From NCBI RefSeq assembly GCF_950023065.1, contig NC_088681.1, positions 4,154,001 to 4,218,000 of the forward strand: a stretch of 64,000 nucleotides of DNA. The letters are read 5' to 3'. Of the stretch, positions 50,441 to 60,139 are shown in pieces (position 1 is the stretch's first letter; every line of letters starts with the position of its first letter). Below the pieces are notes generated by a model. It ran no database searches, was not told the origin of the DNA, and was given only the letters and a program-made list of their open reading frames with translations. The DNA is from Planococcus citri. Lineage: Eukaryota > Arthropoda > Insecta > Hemiptera > Pseudococcidae. Both the position numbers and the translations under genes were made by a program.

Positions 50441-51179
50441 TGATGGGATGTGAGTTGTCTACTTATTTCATAAAAATGAGCAATTTTTTCCACTTGGAAA
50501 TTATTTCAAAAACAGCCTATACTATTAAGAATATTCGAATGAATGATAGATTTGTTTTGAAAAAACTCATTCAGGTGTGTCGAGTGTTTTTCCATAATGC
50601 TGCTGATGACATATCAGTGTGTCTAACAGATCTTGTAGGAAAATTTTCCATTTTTAAATGGCTGTTTTTGAACAATATCAGGAATAATCTTTTGATAACC
50701 TTTCATATTTTTTTTTACAAATTTTTGTTTTTAAGGAATTCATTATGATCATTTTTGAAGTTTTTAATAATTTTTTATCATAATTCATTTTTGAATTTTT
50801 TGGTGTTTTGAGAAAAATTTTCGAGAATTTTTACTCACATTTTGGACATACATGTATTTACTTAAATTTGAATAATCGGATTCAAAATTGTGAAAAAATT
50901 AAATCAAGTTCGAAATTTCATTGGGGTTGAAAATTTAAATTTGGTCTATTTCGCATGCAGAAAAAAATCAAAATCTAAGAAAATTGGCATAAAATGCTGA
51001 AATTTAGTTAATAGATGCAGTATTTTGCTTCCTGCACCTCTCCAGACACATATTTTCAAAATATTTTTATGCCGGTTCAAATCCAAAATTTTCTCCGAGA
51101 GATTATTTTTGAAAAATGAGAAAAAAATCATTGAAATTTTTTGGAGGCTCCAGAATGGTTCAAAAACATATCACCAATC
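50441..51179. repeat. Diverged dispersed repeat
   Basis: AT-rich DNA that near 51060-51179 turns into the TTTGGAGGCTCCAGAATGGT wording of the foldback/satellite family. This is where the macro-domain retroelement inserted. Confidence 0.5.
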
Positions 51180-51805
51180 TTTTTTTTTTTTAAGGGTTTA
51201 TTTTTGAATATTATTTACATCTTATAATTACTTATTCCTGCAGTGAGGGGGCGGGGCCTATAATACCAGTACAATCTCAAGTTTAGTGGGAGGGTGATGT
51301 AAATTCTAATACTAAATGACAAAACTTAATAGGGACTAAAATTTAGCTATAAAAACTATGTACAACTTAAGCTAAGCCAAGATTGAGTGTTTCAATTTTG
51401 CTTAAAACTAGGAGGGGGAGGGTACAGTTCGGCCACCCAGTGGTCCTGGAGCCGCGGTGGGTGGGGCCCCAGTTTTGGTTGGGACATCTGCACCCCCCCC
51501 CCAGCACCACGCCAAAGACCCGGAGCTCCTAGGCAATATCCCAGAATCGCTCCCACCACTTCAGGGTTGAGGGAGTGGTCACCCTAGGATGTAGCACATT
51601 CCCCCTTCCGCGGATTTGGAGCAACCCCCGACCAATCTCCCATTTAGGGGTAGGCCTAGGAGGTCTCCGGGCACCACTGTACCCTTAACTACCTAAAGTG
51701 GGAACACTCAGTCCCACCTTACATTGTGGATAAAGTTGGAGTCATTTTGGATACTGAGGATGGACACATACCATAGGTTTCTTCCATCCTTCAGCTTAGG
51801 GTAGT

Positions 51806-52041
51806 TGCCAAATCCGAGTATGTCCATACAAAAAAGTACGATTTTACACATCACTGATAAGGTTTGGATATGCTCGGAAGGGTTTGTTGAGTTCTGATTG
51901 AACATCAGTCAGCTTCATGCATCTTCAGTGGTGCATTTTAACCATACTCAGATGCAAATTTTTCAATTCAGGGCTTCCCAGAGTCTTATCAGTGATGCAA
52001 AAAGACAATTTTGTTTTTGATGGACGTACACGGATTTGGCA
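51806..52041. mobile_element. MITE with TGCCAAATCCG ends
   Basis: TGCCAAATCCGAGTATGTCC on the left pairs with the complement of TGGACGTACACGGATTTGGC on the right. The inverted repeats reach about 55 bp, including CATCACTGATAAG. The flanks TTAGGGTAGT and TTAAGGTAAC match at 7 of 10 positions, a likely decayed 8-10 bp target duplication. Length 236 bp, no coding region. It lies in the 3' untranslated part of the macro-domain retroelement. Confidence 0.8.
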
Positions 52042-52356
52042 TTAAGGTAACAATATACATACATTGTACTATGTAGATTAAATTAAATAAGTTATATTTG
52101 GGGAGAATATTTGCTAATTTGTTACACTATTATACGTAGCTATTTACAGGTGACATTAATTAGTTTTAGAGCCTGAACTCTCTCATGATGATTGACCGTA
52201 CCTGGCCCCAGTCAAGCTGGTTCAGCTCACATCCAATCCATGGGATAGCGAGTTTTTTGATTTTTCTTCTAATACATTCCCTGGCAAGATTTTGGATGCC
52301 AAGGGAGAAGTCCTTATATGTTGGTTTGTCATAGTAGTGGATTTTTGTGATGATGC

Positions 52357-53157
52357 CATTGACTTTTTAGATATGGACTGCTAGCGGTACATAAGCCAAT
52401 GGTCTTGAACATAGTTTATCAGTAAGTCGCGGTTTGGCTTCTGCGCATGCTGGAATCTGAAAAATAACGTCGCATACCAAGTGACCAGTGATGGCAGCGT
52501 TCGCGTTCGTGAACGCCAAGTTCGCGAACGTGAACGCGAACGCGAACGGAACGCGTTCTTTTTTGAAAGAACGCGAACGTGAACGCGTTCTTTTCAAAAG
52601 AACGCGAACGCGAACGGCGTTCGTTTTGATTAAACGTAAATTTCAAAGTTTGAAACATTTTTCAGGCAAATTTTGCATTTTGAGCCATTTTCATTGAAAA
52701 AAAGGGGTAAAGTATAGAATTTTTACCCCTTTTTAGTTATTTTTCAATAAAAATGCAAAAATTGCGTTTAGAATAGGCCTAGGATGTCACTGTTACTTGC
52801 TGCAATTCATTAATCATTGTCTCCCGAATCATGCATTTGCGTTCTCGTTCGCGAACGACATACGTTCACGATCGCGTTCGCGAACGGCGTTCGCGAACGC
52901 GTTCTTTTTAAATGAACGTGAACGCGAACGCGAACGTCGTTCAAATTTTTGCGAACGCTGCCATCACTGCAAGTGACGATGAGGAGGATGTTTTACCTCC
53001 CGCACCTCCGTGTAGCCGTATGGGCGTACGTGGGTGGCATAACGTCATAACACAGCTGGCGCATGCGCAGAAGCAAAACTGCGACTTACTATGTTCAAGA
53101 CAATAGCCGTATGTTACGCTTATGGGCTGCTAGCAGTCCATATCTAAAAAGTCAATG
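52357..53157. mobile_element. MITE with CATTGAC ends, copy 2, itself interrupted
   Basis: Starts CATTGACTTTTTAGATATGG and ends with the complement. Flanked by exact GATGATGC at 52349-52356 and 53158-53165, and inserted into the macro-domain codons. Without the nested element at 52486-52969 it is about 309 bp. The inverted ends extend about 120 bp and include GCTTCTGCGCATGC. It is homologous to copy 1 at 8461-8704. Confidence 0.92.
52486..52969. mobile_element. hAT-like MITE with GAACGCGAACG motif arrays
   Basis: Starts CAGTGATGGCAGCGTTCGCG and ends CGCGAACGCTGCCATCACTG-like (GCGAACGCTGCCATCACTG). Flanked by exact CAAGTGAC at 52478-52485 and 52970-52977. An 8 bp duplication with CAGTGATG ends is characteristic of hAT. 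Each arm has about a dozen copies of GAACGCGAACG words, probably reiterated transposase-binding sites. The core near 52640-52840 is AT-rich. Arginine/serine-rich frames here come from the repeat. Confidence 0.95.
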
Positions 53158-53780
53158 GATGATGCAGAATATTATATAGTGACCCTGGCTCACTATTCCT
53201 TCGATTTTATGCTTTAGAGTAGCCACTTCCCCCACATTGTGTGGTTGGGTCAGCAGCAGCTCTCTACCTCCAAAGTGACAGATGAAGTCTCTCACTATCC
53301 CAGCAGACATTCTGAGGTCTTGGCTGACAAAGTGTGCCAGTGCAAAGGAGGGCCCTTGTAGAAATATGTCTTTGTTGGCTTCCTCCAGTGTGAGTAGCCC
53401 ATTGGACTCGACCGCTGTTAAAGTCATATTTCCCAAGCTTCTGCTCCTCATTACTTCTGCAGCAGAGGAGATGAGTCTGGTCTCGACATCACGAGGTGTT
53501 GGTTCATGCATGTCAAGATATTGTTCGTATGGGAGAAGATCCGCCACACTGGCAGCACTGACTGGGGTGTAGAATCGCTCTTGGATTCCACGAAGCACCA
53601 GGTATTGCATAGCAAGTATGTAGACATGGTCACTGAATATCAGGGAGTATGAATGCTCCAGGCCTCCTTGAGTGAGCAACTGTCTGGGATGTTGAGATTA
53701 TCCTTCTGGGTTCAGCCTCCTTTGAGGCCTCTTCCCAGTGCTGGCATGCCATGGAAGTGGAGAGCTTGCTCTTTTAAGTC

Positions 53781-55153
53781 AATTTGAACAATTTTGTTGT
53801 TTTTTTTTTCATGAGAAATGGGGCTAATTTAAAATTTTAAAATTCACCTAAAATATAAATATGAATTCCAGTCCTTGAAATTTTTACAAAATAGAGAGTT
53901 TTGGGGTCCTCTTTCTATTCCCTTTTTGTCCATTTCGTGAATTGATTTTTATTGACTTTTTACTAGAATGTGGAGTAAAATAAAATTGAAGAATACATAT
54001 CAGTTGATTTGCGTGTTTCGGCCTTCTAAGAGAACAAATCATACTTTTGTCATCTTTGGAATTTTTTAATCGAAAATGCAAAAAAAAACACTCCAACTTA
54101 TAAATTGAAACGTTATGGTAATTTTTTCAGAATTTTTTAGCATAGAAGCAATGGATAAATATTTACTGTTTAACAATCTTGCTTATCTGGCTTTCCTCTT
54201 ATTTTTGTCATGTTTTTTGTTCGTGTGTCCTGCTATCCTGCTCCCGTCCCGTCCCCCTCCCCAAAAAATTGTCAAGAAAGTATTGTTTTTTGATGGAGAG
54301 GGGGGGGGGGGTTGTTTTTCGTTTCTCGAAATATCCCAAAAAAGGCTGATTTTCATCTCAATTTCCTTAAAAGTTTTTTGTGATTTGCCAAAATCGCTCA
54401 AAAGGTTCAGTCACGTTTTTTGCCAAAATTGCCTTAAAGATCTCGTTTTGTGTCCAGGTTTCCAAAATAACGTCCTGTGTTCAGCCAACATTTCCAAATA
54501 AGTCCTGTTTTTTTGACAAAATTGTCAAGAATCATCAGAGAGTCGTGTTTTTGCTAAAATTCTCAAAGTGCCCTACTTTTTTCTAAAAGTTTGTTAGTCA
54601 CATTTTTGCCAAATTCAAAATTTCTTAATGTAAAAAAGGTCCAATTTTTGTACTATAAATTGTCAAAATCCTTTTTGTTGCTAAGTTAGTAAAAATCGTA
54701 AAAAAGCTGCATTTTTGCCAAAATTCTTTTAAAAAATTCATTTTTTTTGCCGAAACACCCAAAAAGTATTTTTTTCCTAAAATTTCCAAAAAGATCCTGT
54801 TTTTTGCCAACTTTGTCAGAAAGTGCTGTTTTTTGTTGTTGGCAGCATTGATTTTCTCCACGTCTCCAAAAAGCACTTTTATGAATCCACAAACTGGCAA
54901 AAGCTCCAAAGTATGTACCATTTGTTGTTTCCAAGTTACCGTCGCTCTTTTACGATAAAGTATCCCAATTTTCTTCAAAACTTTGAGCAGCCCTACCTCA
55001 CCTGTTCTGCCAATTAAGATGAAAGTTAGCCCTTCCATGTATTGGTACTATACCGATACACTCGTTCGAGAAACCAGAATCTTATTCAAAGAATAATTTC
55101 TGCAAGACCCATATTGGTAAGTAACTTTTTTTTCTTTTTCGAAACACCCTGTA
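53781..55153. repeat. Diverged repeats ending at ACACCCTGTA
   Basis: 53781-54240 is AT-rich dispersed repeat. 54250-54830 is TTTTTGCCAAAATTG wording as at 39840-41790. 54830-55030 is a repeat border shared with 28.7 kb. The block ends with ACACCCTGTA at 55144-55153. Frames here have no known domain. Confidence 0.55.
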
Positions 55154-56780
55154 CTAAAGGTTTTTTTTTCGCTCGTTTCGAAATTACGTGTACGTAGAGT
55201 AACAAAATAGGATTTTGTTTATGCTCGTTCTTCTCGTACTTGTTATATGGCTGGGTCGTATGAGAGAGAGAGAGAATCTCCATAATAGACTTACGCCGGG
55301 GTTTCGATTTGTGGAGAACTGGAAGCAACAAAAAGCATCAATAATGTATTACTTTTTACGACACCATTCGAACGAGCTTTTCTTCCTTCTTCTGTGCGAG
55401 TTGTTCGTTCGAATCGATGATGTAACTTTATAAGTTTTTGTTTTGTGGAAATTGTGTGAAGTACACGGAGTGCAAAGCGATGAAAAAAATCAATTAATAC
55501 CGAATCGTACGTCACGTGAAATGTCTTTTTTTGTCATTTTCTGCTTATAAGACGATATTGTGGAGGAACTGGGGTGAAATATTGGCCAATTTTTCTGATA
55601 TTAATTAATCGATCGTAGAAGAATTCGAGATCAGTTTCAAGATTGCACGTATAATTTGACGTATTCTAAGTACCTATTGTTCTTAAAAATACTTGAATTT
55701 GAAGCATTTTTACTTTACAAGAATGCTTCGAATAATAGTTTTTTGTGGGTCCATTGTGTGACTACAAGTGCAAGAATTTCGACAATGTTTTCTCTACACG
55801 GTGACGTGGTCAGCTCGAGAATTATCAACGATATCGAACCTATTTGTCCAACAGTATAAAATGAACAACGAGAAAACAAAACAAATACAAACCGAATAAT
55901 AACATTATTATTATTATTGTTGATCTTGAGAACGATTACCTACCTATTCTTAAGGTATTCGAGAACCCCCTCTTTTTTTTGACGCTCGAATTCACGAATT
56001 GGCCTTAGGAAGCGTAGGTAAGGTACAACAAATGAAATGACGAAGAATGAAAAAAAAAAAAAAGGAAACGCGGTTTAATGTTGATCTAGTAGCCAGTATA
56101 TTATATCATTTACAAGTATAATTGTTGTTACATTTCTCTCTGGTGGAGAGAAAGCGATTTGAATAAGATGATACCCGGGAGTCTGCGAATGCTTTTCGTA
56201 CACTTGCGCTTCGCTTATGTAGATTCTAGATGACTCGTAGTCGTATAGTCAGTCGTACGACAACGGCCAGTCTCTTTACCAACACCGGTAAATATGGAAA
56301 CCAGCAGCGTGCTCGTTACGTTAGCATTAGCTAAAGCCAAAGCTAAAACCACAGAACACTAGACTCTTTCACCAATTATTTTCTGCGCGTAATGGCTTGC
56401 ACGTAAGACTGGTATATCGAATTACATCGATATGTACTCGAATAGGCTTACCAGGTAGACATTGTATGCAGTATGATTGTACGATACTAGCTTATTAGTT
56501 CGTATACTGTACTTGCGTGATGTACCTGTACCTACAAGGTGTCCTGCAGAAGTCCTCTTGTACTGTATTTTCTGAAATTCAAAATAAATTGAATTGAATT
56601 GAATAAAGAAAGAAGAAAAATCGCCATCAGTGGCCCTTCAACTCCTCTTGGGGCTGTGAGGTGTTTTTTTCTACAGTTGAAATTTCTCGTCGTAAGAACC
56701 AAATGGAATGTAATTGCTCGCGCTTGCTGTAACTTGTAGAAAATATATTGTATTTTGTAACATTTTCATTGGCAATCGAT
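55154..56780. other. Unique-looking non-coding block
   Basis: A sharp change from repeat to ordinary sequence after the ACACCCTGTA border. (GA)n lies near 55262-55275 and (ATT)n near 55900-55918. There is no recognised gene, but this DNA leads directly into the recursive splice signal at 56808. Confidence 0.4.
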
Positions 56781-56872
56781 TAAGAAATGATTTTTTTCTT
56801 TGTTTCAGGTGAGTAATGATAATGAATTACAAACAAGATTATTTAAGAATGAGAAAATCTGAAAAAGTATGT
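56781..56872 (+). promoter_or_regulatory. Candidate recursive splice site with about 58 nt RS-exon
   Basis: TTTTTTTCTTTGTTTCAG ends at 56808 and is followed at once by GTGAGTAATG, so a strong acceptor abuts a consensus donor. This is the textbook ratchet-point arrangement (pyrimidine tract, CAG, GTRAGT). A further donor-like GTATGT at 56867 would define a 58 nt RS-exon. The site resembles the one at 30367 in spacing and wording: AAATGATTT before the tract, AAGAATGAG after it. This supports a shared function or ancestry. RNA evidence is needed to exclude a chance match. Confidence 0.6.
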
Positions 56873-58154
56873 ACCTTTCATTTGTTTATTATTCGTCATA
56901 ATACAAAACTTCTCATCTCATTACAAATTTTCAACAAAAAAAAAAAAAAAAAAAAATGTTGATCTCAAAAAAGAAATGAAACCCTTTTTTTTCAGGAAGG
57001 AGAGAGGGGGTTCAAATTTCTTTTGCTACGAGTATTATTTTGTTCCCATCACTCCTCCTGTTGTTATACTCGTAGTTTTGGTGAAAAAAATCCCTTAATA
57101 AAAAATGAAGAACATTCAGATTATTTAAAAAAATTATGTTTATTGGTCAGAAATCTTCTGAATAATCCCTTTGTAAAGAAAACACGTTCTCTGGTTGACC
57201 CTTTGTATACACCCCTCTTATGACGTTTGAAATAACCACCCCCCCACCCTCCAAAAGTGTAATAAGGGTTTTTTTGTTGAAAATTTCACATTTCTGCGTC
57301 AGAATTCTTCTAAATAATCGACTTTTCGAGAAAAAAACCTTCTTTTAATTCAACTGTACAAAACTGTAAAAAATTAAAAATAATGAATAATTATTGAAGT
57401 CTGTAAGTCTGTGAGAATCCTTCTAAACAACCCTAAAGAACAAATCTCCAGCTCGACCCCCTCCCCTTACATAAAGTGATATATTGAAAAAAAAAAATTT
57501 ATGAAGCTTTTATAGGAGTAGACACATATTATGATTGAAAGACGGTGAGAAGTGTTTTATTTTGAGAAGTACATATGTACTTGGACTTACCTATTTTAAC
57601 ACAGAAATTCAAATTAAATTTTCAATTTTTTCCAATTTTGGGTCTTGGGGTGTTTCTATGTTTTCTTGATATTTTTTAAAAATTATGAATTTTTGAAATG
57701 TTTGTTTTGGTGATTTTGTAGATTTTATTAGAGGGGGGGGGGTGTTGGTATTAATTGACAAATTTTTGATGTTCATAATGTTACTCTGAAGGTCTTTACA
57801 AGGTCATCATACTTTTTGGTTTTGAGATTTTGTTAGACACCCTGTACGAATATAAATTTATTTTTTAGACTCGGCCATTCCTACCCCCCTCCCCCCATCA
57901 ATCAAAAAAGCTTGGTAGTCGAATCCCAGCACGTCCAAAAACCTAATAACGCATCATAATGTCACACGGTTTCTTCAATTTTAAGGTTTTGAGGTCAATG
58001 AGACCGAATCGAAAAAATGAATTGATATTGGTATCCACGGTTTTCGAAAACGTATGAAGCAAAATGTAACTTAACACTTGACACCTTTTGTTTGATCAAA
58101 CACTTTGCTCAAAAATATGGGCTTAAGAGCATTTTTCTTGAGAAGGTTTGAAAA
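56873..58154. other. AT-rich DNA with diverged repeats
   Basis: Poly-A near 56938-56956. A 66-residue frame at 57023-57223 has no known domain. ACACCCTGTA sits at 57837-57846. 57980-58070 carries GAATTGATATTGGTATCCAC and GAAAACGTATGAAGC, a single diverged unit of the 3270-4680 family. Confidence 0.45.
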
Positions 58155-58352
58155 TCACTTTTTAGTGTGCGTAGCACACTATTGGTTTCGCTTTGAGAAA
58201 TTGAAATTTCAATTACAATGAATGTTCTCTCAAGCTATCCAACCGTTTTTCGTACCTATTGGACACCATTTGAGAATCATTAAGGCGGAGGGTATAGATT
58301 TATTTTCATTCAATTCGGATGGGTAATTGCTGAGTAATTGCAATTTTAGTTC
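58155..58352. repeat. Inverted copy of the 36405-36640 repeat
   Basis: Contains AGTGTGCGTAGCACACT and GAGTAATTGCAATT in the opposite orientation to the copy at 36.4-36.6 kb, with diverged sequence between them. Confidence 0.5.
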
Positions 58353-58365
58353 ATTATTTTAATGC

Positions 58366-58544
58366 ATTAAATCCTAAAAAAGGGAAAAGGGGACTTGTAG
58401 AACACCTGCCGCTCATTGTACCCTGCTATACCCCCAGTCTATTCCATCACCAGCTGTGTTTCATTGTACCCTGTTACACCCCCAGTCTGTTAGCTGTAAA
58501 TTCCAAGTGGGAGTGGTTTGGTGGGGCGTTTACCAAACAAATAT
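58366..58544. mobile_element. 179 bp insertion flanked by a 13 bp direct repeat
   Basis: ATTATTTTAATGC is present exactly at 58353-58365 and 58545-58557. The sequence between has an internal duplication (CATTGTACCCTGCTATACCC and CATTGTACCCTGTTACACCC) and A-rich DNA at its left end. A 13 bp duplication suggests LINE-driven insertion, but there is no clear A tail at either end, so the class is unknown. Confidence 0.55.
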
Positions 58545-58564
58545 ATTATTTTAATGCCCTAACC

Positions 58565-58655
58565 CTCATAGTGAATTCGTGGCTGAGTGGTTAGAGCATG
58601 TAGGTAGGAATATGAAATTTAGGGACCCAGGTTCGAATCCCCGTGAGGATAGGTA
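58565..58655 (+). repeat. tRNA-derived SINE head
   Basis: The A-box TGGCTGAGTGG (58580-58590) with TTAGAGCATG and the B-box GGTTCGAATCC (58630-58640) are well kept. CCTCAT before and GTGAGG after could pair as an acceptor-like stem, but the T arm does not pair properly. It is therefore a SINE or tRNA pseudogene, not a functional tRNA gene. A body of about 100 bp with no clear tail follows. Confidence 0.65.
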
Positions 58656-58854
58656 AATGCTTTGGAGTTACCTATGTAGTACATGATAATGGGGCAAAAA
58701 TAATGCTGAAATTGAGTTATGAATTATGATATCATTTACTTACTGAAAATTCATTTCATTAATTTTTTGTCTACCTATAACTATAAGTATAGTAAGAATT
58801 ACCTTGACATGAATAATTTTCAACTTTTTACTTATAATTTAAAAATTACTTCAA

Positions 58855-59100
58855 AATGAGTAATTAAACTAATTTTTGTGCAATTGAAACATGTAATTTT
58901 TATTATCATGATTTAGTAAAATTATTAAAACAAAATGATTTTTACTATTGCTACCTAAGTATAGCAAAATTTATTAAAATGATAATTTTTACTATACGAT
59001 TACAGTAAAAATTATTGAATGGGATCTGGTACTTAATTGTGCTAAATACCAGTATTTAGTTAAATTTTTTTGTAAAAACTACCCATATTTTTTTTGGTGT
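58855..59100. mobile_element. Diverged relative of the 40565-40807 MITE
   Basis: Shares TTGAATGGGATCYGGT, ACTACCCATATTTTTTTTGG and GTGTAA with the complement of the copy at 40.6 kb. The left border is not resolved. Confidence 0.5.
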
Positions 59101-59156
59101 AATTTAGAGGCAATTCAAATTCTTAACATATTTTATAAGATTTAATTCTTAATTTA

Positions 59157-59584
59157 CAGTAGCGTGCAAATTAGTTTGGGACAGCAGCAAAATCACAACA
59201 TTACACCATTTTTCAACAGCTCGCTACAACAATACCGCTAACAATTTTGAAAAAAAAATTACAGGGAGTGAAAGCCCTATCCTTTACGAAAATTTTGATG
59301 TGTTAGAACCAAAAAAATAAGTTTCTAAAAGCTCATAAAAGCTCACTGAAATAAAAATCAGAAAATTTTCAGTCTTTTAATTTTCCACATTTACCGGACG
59401 AACCGTACGTTCTAGCAAAAATCTGATGACATTATGCTGAAAGAGAATTAAATTCTCTGCAATTTCGCATTTAAGAAATTTTCGGAGGACGCTCGGTTTC
59501 CAAACTGCACGCCTTTAAAGTTTCAGTAAAAACCCGTTGCAGCAATTTTTTTTTACTAGAAAAACCAACGTTTGCACGCTACTG
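59157..59584. mobile_element. Tc1/mariner-like MITE, CAGTAGCGTGCAAA ends, TA duplication
   Basis: TA|CAGTAGCGTGCAAA at 59155-59170 faces TTTGCACGCTACTG|TA ending at 59586. TA target duplication and this kind of end fit Tc1/mariner. The 428 bp hold no transposase. Much of the inside also occurs, inverted, at 59770-60130. Confidence 0.8.
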
Positions 59585-60130
59585 TAGTTTTTCGCATTTA
59601 CCAGACGAACCGTACGTCCTACCAAAAATCTGATGGGATTATGCTGAAAGAGAATTAAATTCTCTACAATTTCGCTTCTAAGAAATTTTCGTAGGACGCT
59701 CTGTTTCAAAACTGCACGTCTTTGAAGTTTTAGTTTAAAAAAGTTAGTTTTTTTACTAAAAAAAAGTTGCAGCAACGTTTTTTACTCAAACTTTAAAGGT
59801 GTACAGTTTTGAAACCGAGCGTCCTCCGAAAATTTTTTAGTAATGAAATTGTAGAGAATTTAATTCTCTTTCAGCATAATGTCATCAGATTTTTGCTAGG
59901 ACGTACGGTTCGTCCGGTAAATGCGGAAAACTGAAAGACTGAAAATTTTCTGATTTTTTATTTCAGTGAGCTTTTATGAGCTTTTAGAAACTTATTTTTT
60001 TTGGTTCTAACACATCAAAATTTTCGTAAAAGATAGGGCTTTCACCCCCTGTAATTTTTTTTTTCAAAATTGTTAGCGGTATTGTTGTAGCAAGCTGTTG
60101 AAAAATGGTGTAATGTTGTGATTTTATTTG
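59190..60130. repeat. Large inverted repeat with three related segments
   Basis: About 345 bp from 59190 (AAAATCACAACATTACACCA) is mirrored at about 59785-60125 (GGTGTAATGTTGTGATTTT at the far end). Between them, 59587-59735 is a direct copy of about 59385-59530 (CCGTACGTYCTA, GCTGAAAGAGAATTAAATTC). The structure implies at least two insertion or duplication steps involving the MITE at 59157-59584. Confidence 0.85.
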
Positions 60131-60139
60131 TATTTAGAG

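Larger units (their letters stand above)
52166..53700 (-). pseudogene. Macro domain (ADP-ribose binding/hydrolase) frame, split by a MITE
   Basis: On the minus strand an open frame from about 53700 to 53158 gives ANKDIFLQGPSFALAHFVSQ, DLRMSAGIVRDFICHFGG and SQGHYIIFCII. After removal of the MITE (52357-53157) and one copy of its 8 bp duplication, it continues in frame with TKIHYYDKPTYKDFSLGIQN and AIPWIGCELNQLDWG to a stop at 52166-52168. Order and motifs match macro domains of the OARD1/Poa1 type, which bind ADP-ribose and release it from proteins. The Lys in the TK-x-KPTY region is kept, but the usual Asp in the GLDRL loop is Asn (ELNQL), so hydrolysis may be lost. About 100 residues precede the domain without a known fold. 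The frame is closed upstream by a stop near 53698, and another frame upstream (WEEASKEAEPRRIIS) suggests a frameshift. I read it as part of a retroelement. It could be a retroposed host gene. Confidence 0.8.
51180..53780 (-). mobile_element. Retroelement with macro-domain frame, copy 2, broken by MITEs
   Basis: On the minus strand it runs from a 5'-truncated border near 53780 to an A tail (T run 51180-51191) preceded by AATAAACCC. The 3' part (51190-51805) matches copy 1 at 14750-15483. After the MITE at 51806-52041, the sequence resumes with AATATACATA, as in copy 1. The 5' half encodes a macro domain. Both flanks belong to the same dispersed repeat (ATATCACCAATC before, TCAATTTGAACAA after), so the borders are sound although no long target duplication is seen. 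Minus MITEs, about 1.56 kb remains. A polyadenylated, 5'-truncated dispersed copy fits a non-LTR retrotransposon. No RT is present, so a processed copy of a host mRNA remains possible. Confidence 0.75.

Noticed and set aside
52367..52697. Arginine/serine-rich frames resembling an SR protein
   Set aside because: They come from GAACGCGAACG motif arrays inside the hAT-like MITE.
58565..58655. Functional tRNA gene
   Set aside because: The A and B boxes are good, but the T arm does not pair and the D arm is too long. A SINE head fits better.
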